The translations under genes were made by a program, and so were the position numbers. Shown in pieces: positions 8,467 to 17,910 of a stretch of DNA of 64,000 bases; positions within the stretch are counted from its first letter, which is position 1, and each line of letters opens with the position of its first letter. The DNA is from Sphingomonas panacis (GTDB taxonomy: Bacteria > Pseudomonadota > Alphaproteobacteria > Sphingomonadales > Sphingomonadaceae): positions 3,505,501 through 3,569,500 of the forward strand of contig NZ_CP014168.1 of assembly GCF_001717955.1 (NCBI RefSeq). The letters are read 5' to 3'. The notes beneath the pieces are model-generated. The model ran no database searches. It saw nothing but the letters and a program-made list of their open reading frames with translations, and was not told the DNA's origin.

Positions 8467-8991
8467 TCAGCGCCGGGCGGCGTCCCGCATCGGCGCGATT
8501 GAAAACCCCTGACGGTAGTTCATCACGATCGGGATCGCCGGCGTGTCCCGGCTCACCGTCACGGCCACGTCGGCATAGGCTGGCTTCAGGTGAAACAGCG
8601 AAAGCCTCGGATTACGCGAAAAGCCCCCGCCGTCGTTCCAGTCGGACTTTCGGTTGGCGTTGGCGTCATGGCGCACGGCCACCGCATAGTCACCGAAGTG
8701 CGGCAGACGCAGGCACACGTCGAGCGAGCGGCGCCCCTGAAGCTGGACCTCGACCCGGCGCACCCACTTTCCGGTGGCGAGGAAATCCGCCGGGTTCGAC
8801 CCATAAGCCTGGACCCGCACGCTGCCGTCGCCGGTCTTGAAGCCGGTGATATGAACGCGGACGGCGGCCGCGCTCGGGTCGCTGCACGCCGCTGCATCGG
8901 CGCCGACCACCTCCGCGACCGCCGGGTTGCCGAGGCTTGCGATCACAACCGCGAGAGAAGCGAGCGAAGCCCGCGATGACGATATGTTCAT
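8467..8991 (-). CDS. Secreted DUF2141-family protein
   Basis: A 174-residue protein with a hydrophobic N-terminal signal (SLAVVIASLG then AVA) and a single DUF2141-type beta-sandwich domain. The domain shows the family pattern FKTGDGSVRVQAYGSNP, the segment LPHFGDYAVAVRHDANANRKSD and a C-terminal YADVAVTVSRD. The family is periplasmic or surface-exposed and has no known activity. The ATG at 8991 gives a clean signal peptide; an in-frame start at 9027 is possible. It lies inside the lipid/surface-polymer locus on the opposite strand. Confidence 0.8.
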   Translation of the reverse strand: MNISSSRASLASLAVVIASLGNPAVAEVVGADAAACSDPSAAAVRVHITGFKTGDGSVRVQAYGSNPADFLATGKWVRRVEVQLQGRRSLDVCLRLPHFGDYAVAVRHDANANRKSDWNDGGGFSRNPRLSLFHLKPAYADVAVTVSRDTPAIPIVMNYRQGFSIAPMRDAARR

Positions 8992-9092
8992 CCCGAGTGA
9001 GATATGGTTGCGGGCGATGCGTTTCAACGTGATGCGCTATGGCGGAATCGCATTGTCCGTGGCTTAGGGGATTGGCCATCAAGGGGACCGAA

Positions 9093-10004
9093 ATGCTGCG
9101 CGCAATGGACATATGGCGATGTGCGATCGTGCGGCAGAGCGTGGATGCGATCCTTCGCGACGGCATCGATCCGGCGGCCCTCGTATGGACGCCAGACATG
9201 CCGCCACTGGCATTCCGGGCGGACCCGTTCGGACTGTGGCGCGACGGAAAACTCCATGTGTTCGCCGAAGCCTTCGATTATCGAACGCGGATCGGCCATA
9301 TCGATGTACTGACCTACGACGACGGGCTGAATCTGCTCGATTGCCGCACCGTCCTCAAGACGCCCTGGCATTTGTCCTATCCATTCGTGTTCGAAGCCGA
9401 TGGCGAGACCTGGATGCTGCCGGAAGCCTATAAGTCCGGCACGCTCACGCTCTATCGCGCGCGGCAGTTCCCGTTTGTGTGGGAACCAGCCTGCGACATC
9501 CCCCTCGACGGCGCCGCGATCGACGCGACACCGCTGTATCACGCGGGGAAATGGTGGCTGTTCTATGCTCCCTCCGCCGACAAGGCTGCGCGGCGCAGCC
9601 ATCTCCATGCCGCATGGTCGGACAGGCTCACCGGGCCGTGGCAGCTTCATCCGCTCAACCCCGTCCGTGTCGATCTGGCGAGCGCCCGCCCCGGCGGCGT
9701 GCCGATCGTGCGCGACGGGGTCATCGTGCTGCCGGTACAGGATTGCCGCCTGACCTATGGCGGCGCGATCCGGCTGCTGACCATCACCGACCTCAGCGAG
9801 ACGCGATTCGAGGCGAGCGATGCGCCCGGCCCCGCCGCGCCAAGCTGGCTGGCGCCGTTCACGGAGGGGTTCCACACCCTCGCGCCTGCGGGGCCCGTGA
9901 CGCTGATCGACGTCAAGCGCACCACGAACTCGCTGTACGGCAATGCGATCCGCATCCGCGGTATCGCACGTCGGACGCTCAGGGAGACGGGGCTTCTGCC
10001 ATAG
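9093..10004 (+). CDS. Beta-propeller protein of the glucosamine inositolphosphorylceramide transferase N-terminal type
   Basis: A 303-residue protein started at an ATG preceded by AAGGGGA. It has the repeated five-bladed propeller strands seen in GINT1-N domains and GH43-like folds: FRADPFGLWRDGKLHVFAEAF near residue 45, then LSYPFVFEADGETWMLPEA, KWWLFYAPSADK and the later GNAIRI strand. In plants this domain is fused to the glycosyltransferase that modifies inositolphosphorylceramide. The bacterial stand-alone forms are uncharacterised and often sit in surface-glycan loci. Its presence beside a lipid kinase supports a sphingolipid or surface-glycan role. The last 26 bases overlap the convergent flippase gene. 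Confidence 0.65.
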   Translation: MLRAMDIWRCAIVRQSVDAILRDGIDPAALVWTPDMPPLAFRADPFGLWRDGKLHVFAEAFDYRTRIGHIDVLTYDDGLNLLDCRTVLKTPWHLSYPFVFEADGETWMLPEAYKSGTLTLYRARQFPFVWEPACDIPLDGAAIDATPLYHAGKWWLFYAPSADKAARRSHLHAAWSDRLTGPWQLHPLNPVRVDLASARPGGVPIVRDGVIVLPVQDCRLTYGGAIRLLTITDLSETRFEASDAPGPAAPSWLAPFTEGFHTLAPAGPVTLIDVKRTTNSLYGNAIRIRGIARRTLRETGLLP

Positions 10005-11319
10005 CGGCGGTCCGCCGCGTGAAGGCTCCCAACAGCGCCACAGCGACGATGGCGTCCACCAGCATGGCGAGCGCGGCCCCGATGATGCCGATGCGCGGCA
10101 ACAGCAGCGCGAGCAACCCGGCAAGACAGAGCAGCGCGGCCGCCCGGACCGCAAGCAGCGTCCCCGTGCGCCCCAGCGCCATCAGCGCTGGCTCGAAACT
10201 CACCCCGATCAACTGAACCGCCGCGGCGGCGCCGAGGATGACGAGCGCGGGATAGGCCGGAAGATAGGCCGCGCCGCCGATCAGGTGGAGCGCCGGCCGA
10301 CCGAGGATCGCGACCACCGCGAAGACGGCGATTCCGCCGAACAAAGCCGCTTTGTTGGTCCGATCGAGCAGCGTCGCCATCGCGCCCTGGCTCCGGCTCG
10401 CGCTGACGCGGGCCATCTCGGCATAGAGCGAGCGGCTCAACATCTCGGCGAGGATGAGCAGCGCCTGGCCAAGTTGGTGCGCCAGACGAAAATAGCCGGC
10501 CGATACCGCGCCTGCGGAATAGCCCACTGCGAGCAGGGCGACTTGCTGGCTGGCCGAAGCGAGGCTGGAGTTGAGATTCGTGAACAGCGCGAATCGCCAA
10601 AACCCGCCATAGGCGCGCGGAACCCCGGCGATGTCCGCCGGCCGCAATCCCGCCGTGACCGGCCTCACCCTGTACCAGACCAGCCCCCAATACGCGGCGG
10701 CGGTCGCGATCTCCGCCGCGGCCCATGCGCACAGGAAGCCGTCGACACTGGCGCCTGCAAACACCGCGGCGAGCGCGCCGATCATGCGGAACACCGGTGT
10801 CGCGGTGTCCGCCAGTGCGCCGTCGCGAAACCGGTCGTGGAGCCGCAAGGCGCCGACGGCTGTCGATCGCACCGTGAGCAGCAGCACGAACGCGAACAGG
10901 ATCGCATGATCGGCGGTGCTGCGCGACCAGCCGAAATGCGGCGCGAGGAAGCGAACGAGCACAACGGTGATGGCGCATCCCGCAATCGCGGCGACCAGAT
11001 CGAGGATGCCGCAAAACCACAGCAGCGCGGAGACTTGCCCGGTCCTGCCGGCCAGCAGCGGCTCGGTGCCCCAACGCAGCACGATCCGCCAGCTCTGAAA
11101 ACCGACCAGCGCGGCCATGCCCTGCGCCAACCCCAGGATCAGAGCGAACGCCCCGAACCCCGCCGCGTGCAGCCCGCGCGCCGCCATCGCGAGATAAATC
11201 AGGCTCAGCACCGCGCCGAGGATCTTTGAGATCAGGAGCCAGCCCGTGTTGCGGAACGTGCGGAGCAGCGGCGTTTCGCCCGTGAGCCTGTCCCGAATCC
11301 GTCGTGTGGATCGGGGCAT
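9979..11319 (-). CDS. Wzx/MOP-family lipid-linked oligosaccharide flippase
   Basis: A 446-residue integral membrane protein with about 12 hydrophobic segments, starting with NTGWLLISKILGAVLSLIYLAM, the N-terminal pattern of polysaccharide-synthesis flippases. The family moves undecaprenol- or lipid-linked glycans across the inner membrane. It is transcribed toward the propeller gene and divergently from the glycerophosphotransferase pair. Its location in the locus suggests export of the modified lipid or glycan built there. Confidence 0.85.
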   Translation of the reverse strand: MPRSTRRIRDRLTGETPLLRTFRNTGWLLISKILGAVLSLIYLAMAARGLHAAGFGAFALILGLAQGMAALVGFQSWRIVLRWGTEPLLAGRTGQVSALLWFCGILDLVAAIAGCAITVVLVRFLAPHFGWSRSTADHAILFAFVLLLTVRSTAVGALRLHDRFRDGALADTATPVFRMIGALAAVFAGASVDGFLCAWAAAEIATAAAYWGLVWYRVRPVTAGLRPADIAGVPRAYGGFWRFALFTNLNSSLASASQQVALLAVGYSAGAVSAGYFRLAHQLGQALLILAEMLSRSLYAEMARVSASRSQGAMATLLDRTNKAALFGGIAVFAVVAILGRPALHLIGGAAYLPAYPALVILGAAAAVQLIGVSFEPALMALGRTGTLLAVRAAALLCLAGLLALLLPRIGIIGAALAMLVDAIVAVALLGAFTRRTAAMAEAPSP

Positions 11320-11373
11320 TACGGCGTCATATACGTTGACGGCACGATGCGAGCGCTCTTACGGCAATCGAAA

Positions 11374-12492
11374 ATGAACATCGCGTTTCTTTTTATTGCT
11401 GAACCCTATCAGTGCTACCACGGGCTTGCCGTCGCTTTCGAGCTGCGCCGCGTGCCCGGCGCCCGCGTCACGATCTATTACAACGATCCGGAGTCCGTCT
11501 ATCATCTGGAGCGCATCCGCCGGGCCTATGGCGAGGCGCCTTTCGACTATATCCGGATGAAGCGCAATTTGTTCGCGCGCGTGGTCGAGCGGATCAGGAT
11601 ATTCGGTTTTGCGAAGGGCTCGATCTACCGATCGAACGAGCCCGATCTGCTCGCATATGACGCGATCTTCACCGTCGAGGACACCGCCTTCCGGCTGTTC
11701 GAGGGCCGGCGCGCGACCGAGCGGCCCAAGAAAATCTATTTGCCGCATGGCGCCGGCGACGGCACCGTCGGGTTCTCGTCGCGGCTCAGGATGTTCGATT
11801 ACGTTCTGGTAGCCGGGCCGAAGTCCGCACAGCGGATGCTCGAACTGGGGCATATCCGTGCGGATCAGTATCATGAAGTCGGACTGGTCAAGCTCGAGAC
11901 GGCAGACCTCTTGTCCCATGCGTCCGGGCCGCTGTTCGAGACTGCCCGCCCCACCGTCCTGTACAACGCACACAAGACGCGCGGGCTCGAATCGTGGAGC
12001 ACGTTCATCGAGCCGATGCTCGCGGACTTTGCCGCGCATGACGCTTACAACCTGATCGTGGCGCCGCACGTGAAACTGTTTCGCAGGCGTAGCGCCAGGA
12101 CCAAGGCCTATTGGCAATCGCGATCGACCGGCAATGTGCTCGTCGATGTCGGCTCGGACGGATCGGTGGATATGAGCTACACGCGCGCGGCCGATATCTA
12201 TGTCGGCGACATCAGCAGCCAAGTCTACGAGTTCCTGGCAGAGCCCCGCCCCTGCGTCTTCCTCAACCCGCACAATATCGACTGGGTCGACAATCCCGAC
12301 TTCGCGCACTGGCATCTTGGCGATGTGATCTCGCGTCCGCAGGACCTGATGCCGGCGATCGAGGCTGCGCCTGCGCGCCACCATCTCTACCGAGAGCGGC
12401 AGGAGGCGCGCGCGGCAGCATCGCTCGGCGACCGCAGCCCCGGCGCCGCCGCCCGGGCCGCGCAGGCAATCGTCGCGTTCCTGCGCCGATGA
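11374..12492 (+). CDS. CDP-glycerol glycerophosphotransferase-like GT-B protein, copy 1
   Basis: A 372-residue GT-B-fold protein. The KIYLPHGAGDG motif near residue 130 and VGDISSQVYEFL near 285 match the DxSS motif of the TagF/CDP-glycerol glycerophosphotransferase family, which transfers glycerol-phosphate units (or related groups) to lipid-linked acceptors. ATG 11374 begins the conserved MNIAFLF strand, better than the upstream ATG at 11347. It overlaps its paralogue by ATGA. Teichoic acids are not made by Gram-negatives, so the acceptor is probably a surface glycan or lipid. Confidence 0.75.
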   Translation: MNIAFLFIAEPYQCYHGLAVAFELRRVPGARVTIYYNDPESVYHLERIRRAYGEAPFDYIRMKRNLFARVVERIRIFGFAKGSIYRSNEPDLLAYDAIFTVEDTAFRLFEGRRATERPKKIYLPHGAGDGTVGFSSRLRMFDYVLVAGPKSAQRMLELGHIRADQYHEVGLVKLETADLLSHASGPLFETARPTVLYNAHKTRGLESWSTFIEPMLADFAAHDAYNLIVAPHVKLFRRRSARTKAYWQSRSTGNVLVDVGSDGSVDMSYTRAADIYVGDISSQVYEFLAEPRPCVFLNPHNIDWVDNPDFAHWHLGDVISRPQDLMPAIEAAPARHHLYRERQEARAAASLGDRSPGAAARAAQAIVAFLRR

Positions 12493-13652
12493 GGGTCGGC
12501 TTCCTCTTCAACCACGATGCCGCGCATCAGATTCCGCATACGATCGCGATCGCGGCGGCACTGGCCGCGCGCGGTGTCGATGTCGAGATTCTGACGTCGA
12601 GCAAGGAGCAGCGCGGCGTGGCGAGCGCCATCCTGCCGGCTGCGGCGAATGTTTGCTACACGATGCTTGAGGTCGGATGGACGAGCCGGCTGGCCGACCG
12701 GATGCTCCATCACGTCGCGCCGTTCCGCCGCATCGCGATCCTGCGCGAGAACCTGCCCGCGTTCGCGAAGCTCGACGCGCTGGTGGTGCCCGAGACCACA
12801 TCGACGCTGCTCAAAACCCGCTTCGGGCTGAAAGCGCTCAAGCTGATCTATCTGCCCCACGGTGCCGGAGACGGCGCAGCGGGTTTTCAGCCCGTCACCA
12901 AACATTTCGATCTGGTGCTGCTGTCCGGCGAGAAGGTTCGGGATCGCATGCTGTCGCTCGGGCTGATCACGGAGCAGGGCCACGCCATCGTCGGCTACCC
13001 CAAGTTCGACACGATCGACCTTACCGCGCGGCCTCGCTTCTTCGACAACGACAAACCGACGGTGTTGTACAATCCGCACTTCAACCCCCGGCTGTCGTCC
13101 TGGTACTCGCTCGGCGAGCGGGTCTTGGACTGGTTCGCCGCGCAAGACGCGCTAAACCTGATTTTCGCACCGCATGTCATGCTGTTCAAACGCCGGCTAC
13201 ACACCTCGCTGATCCACCGCAGGTCACGGTTCCGGCGTGATATCCCCGCCCGCTTCCTCGATCATCCGGGAATATTGATCGACACGGGCAGTCAGCGTTC
13301 GATCGACATGAGTTACGTAAAGGGGGCGGATATCTATCTGGGGGACGTATCGAGCCAGATCTACGAATGGATTCAGCGGCCGAGGCCCGCCATCTTCTTC
13401 AATACGCACATGCCGGACTGGCGTAGTTCGATGGATTATAGCCATTGGTCGCTCGGCGAGGTGATCGGCGGCGTCGGCGAGATGCCGGCGGCAATCGCCC
13501 GGTCTTTGGCAAACCCGCGCGGCTATCAGGACGTGCAACAGAGTGCATATGCAGCGACCTTCTCACACTCGGAGCGCCCCGCCGCGGAGCGCGCCGCCGA
13601 CGCGGTAGTCGAATATCTGCACAGCGGTGATGACACGGCAGGGTATCGATAG
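12489..13652 (+). CDS. CDP-glycerol glycerophosphotransferase-like GT-B protein, copy 2
   Basis: A 387-residue paralogue of the preceding gene, started in an ATGA overlap. It repeats the family layout: N-terminal MRVGFLF strand, LIYLPHGAGDGAAG, a YNPHFNPRLSSW strand in place of copy 1's YNAHKTRGLESW, and YLGDVSSQIYEW near residue 290. Two divergent transferases in tandem fit stepwise addition to one acceptor, or a primer plus polymerase pair. A 900-base stretch with little coding content follows. Confidence 0.75.
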   Translation: MRVGFLFNHDAAHQIPHTIAIAAALAARGVDVEILTSSKEQRGVASAILPAAANVCYTMLEVGWTSRLADRMLHHVAPFRRIAILRENLPAFAKLDALVVPETTSTLLKTRFGLKALKLIYLPHGAGDGAAGFQPVTKHFDLVLLSGEKVRDRMLSLGLITEQGHAIVGYPKFDTIDLTARPRFFDNDKPTVLYNPHFNPRLSSWYSLGERVLDWFAAQDALNLIFAPHVMLFKRRLHTSLIHRRSRFRRDIPARFLDHPGILIDTGSQRSIDMSYVKGADIYLGDVSSQIYEWIQRPRPAIFFNTHMPDWRSSMDYSHWSLGEVIGGVGEMPAAIARSLANPRGYQDVQQSAYAATFSHSERPAAERAADAVVEYLHSGDDTAGYR

Positions 13653-14551
13653 AAGCATCGTCGTGGTTACGCTTCCTGTTCGGCACTATCGAGGTCTATC
13701 GCGCCTCGTTCGCACGCAGCACACGAGTCTGATCGGAGCCAAGGATTCGCAAACTGGAAGACAAAGAGCTTGCGCAGATTGTTAATAAGCGTCGGAACGA
13801 AACCCCACTGTTGATTTCTGCATCGCCTTGTGCTGCGTCGTTGCTTGGCGCGTGTCATGGCTGACGATACTGGCTCGTGAGGCACCAGGGGCTTCGCCTG
13901 CTGCCGTCTTCACCGAAGCGGAGCGCGATCTCCTCGATCGCTCGACGCCAAAGTTATCACAGGCGCCTTCCCGCGACCTCGCCTTTTATGTGAGAGCTGT
14001 CGCAAGGCTCGGCGGCTATCTTGACCGCGCGTCCCACCCCCCGCCCGGTGCAACCGTCATATGGAGAGGTATGTCGCGTCTCGCCGATCTCGTCGAGGGC
14101 GCCCGCACCTCGAGACCCCCATTGGGCACTTGTGGGTAAGAGCAAGTGCGACCGGCCGGATGCGCTCCCGAATTTGTCGCCGTGCGGCGACACGGGCCGC
14201 TGCGATACAGCGTTCCTATTTGTTCAGTCCCTTTCGGAAAAAGCCGGTCGGTTGAGGGGTAGCAGCTTCGGCCATCGTTAACCTGAGACGCGACCTATGA
14301 GTAAGTCCAATCAATACCCCTTAAAATCTACATTGATCCTATAGGAATTAGACGGCTTTAGCGTGGAACCGGCACCACTCCGGCCAACGTCGCGAGGTCA
14401 AGATAGCTATGCGAATGATCGATACGGCCCGTCCGACCCGATGGCTCGCCCACGCCCTTCTTCCCGAACCACACTCGCGCGCTGAAGCCAGCACCGGACA
14501 CCGGGATCGGCATTTCGCGGCGGTTTTCCGGCATCTCAGACAGGAATTTTG
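13653..14551. other. Gene-poor interval with an IS4-type remnant
   Basis: About 900 bases between the second glycerophosphotransferase and the TonB receptor. The middle (about 13816-14120) is an IS4-type transposase tail, listed separately. I see no supported gene in the rest. An AT-richer stretch at about 14280-14350 could hold the promoter of the downstream TonB receptor operon, but no clear -35/-10 pair is convincing. Confidence 0.5.
13816..14120 (+). pseudogene. C-terminal remnant of an IS4-family transposase
   Basis: The reading frame shows the conserved IS4-family tail: VVAWRVSWLTILAREAPGA, then ARLGGYLDRASHPPPGATV, then WRGMSRLADLVEG. This corresponds to roughly the last 100 residues of a transposase of about 450. 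The catalytic DDE region is absent and no inverted repeat is apparent, so it is a dead fragment. It marks an old insertion or recombination point between the lipid locus and the organosulfur island. Confidence 0.75.
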
Positions 14552-16930
14552 ATGAACTATCGAATTTCGCGCACCTCTGGCGGCGCGTTCGCGGCGTTGT
14601 TGGCGGTGACCGCGCTGACGCCGGCATTTGCGGCCGAGGCACCCACGCCGCCCGCCGCCTCCACACCCCCCGAGGTCGCGGGTTCGAATGGCGACGCACC
14701 GCCAAGCGACGACATCGTCGTTACCGCACGTTACAAGAATGAAACCCTGCAAACCGTTCCCATCGCCATCACCGCGTTGTCTTCAGCCCAGATCGGGGCG
14801 ATCGGCGGCCAGACCAGCATCAAGAACCTCGCCAATTTCGCGCCGAGTGTAACGATCCAGGGGTTCAGCGGCCGTAATCAGACAATCACGATCCGCGGCC
14901 TCGGTACGAATTCCGGCGGCACCAATGACGGTCTCGACCAGGGCGTCGGCCTCTATATTGACGGGGTATACCGTCCGCGCACCGGCACCGTGATCAACGA
15001 TCTGCTCGACGTGGACAGCATGCAGGTGCTGCGCGGCCCGCAGGGCACGTTGTTCGGCAAGAACACCGTCGCCGGGGCGATCGACGTGCGCACCAAGTTG
15101 CCGAGCTTCACCCCGGAGGTGTCCACCGACCTGACTTACGGGAATTACAATTACATGCGCGCTCAAGCATCCGTATCCGGCGGTCTTACCGACACGCTTG
15201 CGATCCGCGTGAGCGGCCTCGTCGCCGCACGCGACGGAACCATCTACAACACGAAACAGAAGCAGGATTGGGACAATTACGAAAACGTCGCGGTCAAGGC
15301 CGACCTGCTGTGGAAACCCAGCGACACGCTGACCTTCCGCCTGACGGGCGACTATGCGCGCCAGACCGGGAATATGGGTTTTTATCTGTCTGGCCAGGTG
15401 CTGCCGACCACGCTCGCCAATGGCGCGACGACGAAAGGCTTCTACGCGCATTCCGCCGACGTCGGCTATGCTCCGATCGCGATCGATCCCTACAATCGCC
15501 GGACCGACATCAACGGTTCCCAGGCGATCGCGATGCCGAGCGGCGGGGTCACGGCGCGCATCGACGCCGCGCTCGGCGGACATACATTGACCTCGATCAC
15601 CGCCGGCCGGTTCTGGAAGTGGATTCCCAACTGGGATGGCGACCAGTTCGGTGCCGATGTACTCGGACAAGCCACCGTCGCGACGAACCAAAAGCAGTTC
15701 AGCCAGGAACTGCGCCTCACCTCGCCGAGCGGCGGCAAAATCGAATATACCGCCGGCCTCTATTATTTCTGGCAGAAGGCCGATCTCAAGCAGGAGCTGT
15801 CGTTCAACAAAGACGCCGCCAAATGGTATTTCGGCCCAACTGCCCCCAATGCGCTTCTGCAAGGCCTGGATCAGTTCAGCTATCTCGACCCGTCCACGAA
15901 CAGTTACGCGGCTTATGGTCAGGCGACCTGGCACGTCACGCCGTACACCAGCCTAACCGGCGGCTTGCGCTATACCTATGAGAAGAAAGCGGGCAGCTAT
16001 GATGCGGTTCAGGTCGGCACGGTCGCCCCGATCTCCAGCCTGCCCCTCGCGTATCAGGCCGGCGCCGCTGCAATCCGCGCGGCTTACGCTCCGTCGGGTG
16101 GCGCTTATGAGGCGAGCCGGTCGAAAGGCACGGTGTCGTGGCTGCTCAGCGCCAATCAGGACCTCGGTGACGATGTTCACGCTTATGCAAGCTATTCGCG
16201 CGGATACAAATCGGCTGGAATCAACCTCGTCCGCAAAAATGCCGGCATCAACATCTTCGTCGAGCCCGAGAAAGTCGATTCCTACGAAATCGGCGTGAAG
16301 TCGCAACTCTTCGATCGGCGCGTACAGTTCAACACCGCCGTGTTCTGGACGAGCGACGAAAACTATCAGGCCAACCTGTACGACGTTTCCAACCGCATTT
16401 CGTACCTGGGCAACGCCGGCAAGGTACGCAGCCGCGGCGTCGAGATCGATCTTCGCGGCACGGTCGCCAAGGGTCTCACTCTCAATGCCTCGGGTTCGTT
16501 CACCGATGCCAAATATGTGCGCTACACCAACGCGATCTGCCCGTTCCTGCAATCCTACCGGACGTCCTGCGACATCTCCGGCCAGCGCCTGTCGGGCACG
16601 TCGAAATGGGTCGGCGCGGTGCAGGCGCGCTACGAGACCCCGATGAGCGACCGTATGCTCGGCTACGCCGCTGGCGACATCAGCTATCGCTCGAAATTCT
16701 TCTCCGCCGTCAACGACGATCCGTTCAGCGAGATCAAGGGTTATGCGCTGGTCGGCGCGCAGCTTGGCCTGCGCGCGGCGAATGGCCCGTGGGACGTGTC
16801 GGTTTGGGCGCGGAACCTGCTCGACAAGGATTATCTCGTCACCGCCACGGTCAACGCCACTTGGGGCATCACTCAGGTGGGCGTCGGCGAGCCGCGCACC
16901 TACGGCATCACGATGAAGAACCATTTCTGA
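14552..16930 (+). CDS. TonB-dependent outer-membrane receptor
   Basis: A 792-residue protein preceded by AGGAA (14542-14546). It has a signal peptide ending in AFA, a TonB-box-like DDIVVTARY near residue 52, a plug domain with the LRGPQGTLFGKN strand, and a beta-barrel ending in the terminal aromatic (ITMKNHF). It imports a substrate across the outer membrane using TonB energy. The next genes encode an SsuA-like binding protein and a flavin monooxygenase of the NtaA/DszA type. An organosulfur or chelate substrate is therefore likelier than iron-siderophore. Confidence 0.92.
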   Translation: MNYRISRTSGGAFAALLAVTALTPAFAAEAPTPPAASTPPEVAGSNGDAPPSDDIVVTARYKNETLQTVPIAITALSSAQIGAIGGQTSIKNLANFAPSVTIQGFSGRNQTITIRGLGTNSGGTNDGLDQGVGLYIDGVYRPRTGTVINDLLDVDSMQVLRGPQGTLFGKNTVAGAIDVRTKLPSFTPEVSTDLTYGNYNYMRAQASVSGGLTDTLAIRVSGLVAARDGTIYNTKQKQDWDNYENVAVKADLLWKPSDTLTFRLTGDYARQTGNMGFYLSGQVLPTTLANGATTKGFYAHSADVGYAPIAIDPYNRRTDINGSQAIAMPSGGVTARIDAALGGHTLTSITAGRFWKWIPNWDGDQFGADVLGQATVATNQKQFSQELRLTSPSGGKIEYTAGLYYFWQKADLKQELSFNKDAAKWYFGPTAPNALLQGLDQFSYLDPSTNSYAAYGQATWHVTPYTSLTGGLRYTYEKKAGSYDAVQVGTVAPISSLPLAYQAGAAAIRAAYAPSGGAYEASRSKGTVSWLLSANQDLGDDVHAYASYSRGYKSAGINLVRKNAGINIFVEPEKVDSYEIGVKSQLFDRRVQFNTAVFWTSDENYQANLYDVSNRISYLGNAGKVRSRGVEIDLRGTVAKGLTLNASGSFTDAKYVRYTNAICPFLQSYRTSCDISGQRLSGTSKWVGAVQARYETPMSDRMLGYAAGDISYRSKFFSAVNDDPFSEIKGYALVGAQLGLRAANGPWDVSVWARNLLDKDYLVTATVNATWGITQVGVGEPRTYGITMKNHF

Positions 16931-16956
16931 TGCGATCCGCACCGAAGGATTTTGCC

Positions 16957-17889
16957 ATGTCGTTCAACACGTCGATGTCGCGACGCGCCGTTCTGACGAT
17001 CGGTGCCGCGGGGGCGTTGTCGGCCTGTGTCAAAGGATCGAGCAAGACGCTCGTGATCGGCGACCAGCGCGGCGGCATCCAGGCGTTGCTCGAAGCCTCC
17101 GGTCAGCTCAAGGATGTGCCCTATGCCATTCAATGGGCGCAATTCCCCAATGCCGCCCCGCTCATCGAGGCGCTCGGCGCAGGCGCGATCGACACCGGCG
17201 TGGGCGGCGACGCACCGTTCATTTTCAGCCTGCAGGCGAATGCGGGGGTGAAAGCGATCGCGGCGTTCCGCGCCAAGGGTGCCGCGACGACCGTGCTGGT
17301 GTCTGGCACGTCTCCCATCAAGGGATTCGACGATCTGCTCGGCAAGCGGGTCGCGACGCCACGCGGTTCGATCGGCCACTATGTGTTGCTCGCGGGCCTG
17401 AAACGGCTCGGCAAACCGTTCGACGCGATCGACATGAAGTTTCTCAGTCCGAGTGACGGTCGTGCCGCGCTGGCCAGCGGCACGGTCGATGCCTGGGCGA
17501 TCTGGGACCCTTATGCGGCCATTGGCGAATTGAGCGACGGGATGCGCATCATCCCGATCGACCGATCGTTGACGCCCGGTCTCGGTTTCGTGTTCGGCAC
17601 TGACGCTTCGTTGCGCGATAAACGCCCCTTGCTCGCCGATCTGACCGCACGCTTCGCCGCCGCGCGCACCTGGGGGGAAACCCACCGCGAAGCCTATGCG
17701 CAGATGCTGACCAAGCAGACCGGCGTGCCGCTCGCGGCGACGCGGCGCTACCTCAACCGCAGCGTCAACGTTCCCGTTCCCATCGACACCGGCTTGATCG
17801 CGGAGGAACAGGGCATTGCCGACCTCTTCCAGGAAGCCGGGCTGCTCACCAAGCCGGTGCAGGTCGCGCCGAATTTCCAGCAACTCTGA
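16957..17889 (+). CDS. SsuA-like ABC substrate-binding lipoprotein with Tat-type signal
   Basis: A 310-residue protein. The start at 16957 has GAAGGA 7 bases upstream; an in-frame ATG at 16930 overlaps the receptor stop. The N-terminus has SRRAVL followed by a hydrophobic stretch and lipobox LSAC, a combined twin-arginine and lipoprotein signal. The mature part follows the SsuA/TauA/NrtA pattern, with VIGDQRGG, GVGGDAPFIF and GTVDAWAIWDPY. No permease or ATPase gene is adjacent, so it may share the ABC transporter encoded at 26.2-27.8 kb. Confidence 0.85.
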   Translation: MSFNTSMSRRAVLTIGAAGALSACVKGSSKTLVIGDQRGGIQALLEASGQLKDVPYAIQWAQFPNAAPLIEALGAGAIDTGVGGDAPFIFSLQANAGVKAIAAFRAKGAATTVLVSGTSPIKGFDDLLGKRVATPRGSIGHYVLLAGLKRLGKPFDAIDMKFLSPSDGRAALASGTVDAWAIWDPYAAIGELSDGMRIIPIDRSLTPGLGFVFGTDASLRDKRPLLADLTARFAAARTWGETHREAYAQMLTKQTGVPLAATRRYLNRSVNVPVPIDTGLIAEEQGIADLFQEAGLLTKPVQVAPNFQQL

Positions 17890-17910
17890 TTTAGCGCAAG
17901 GAGCCATCCT

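Noticed and set aside
9943..11229. A 428-codon forward frame opposite the flippase
   Set aside because: Extremely Arg/Gln/His-rich with no hydrophobic or catalytic pattern; the flippase on the other strand is convincing.
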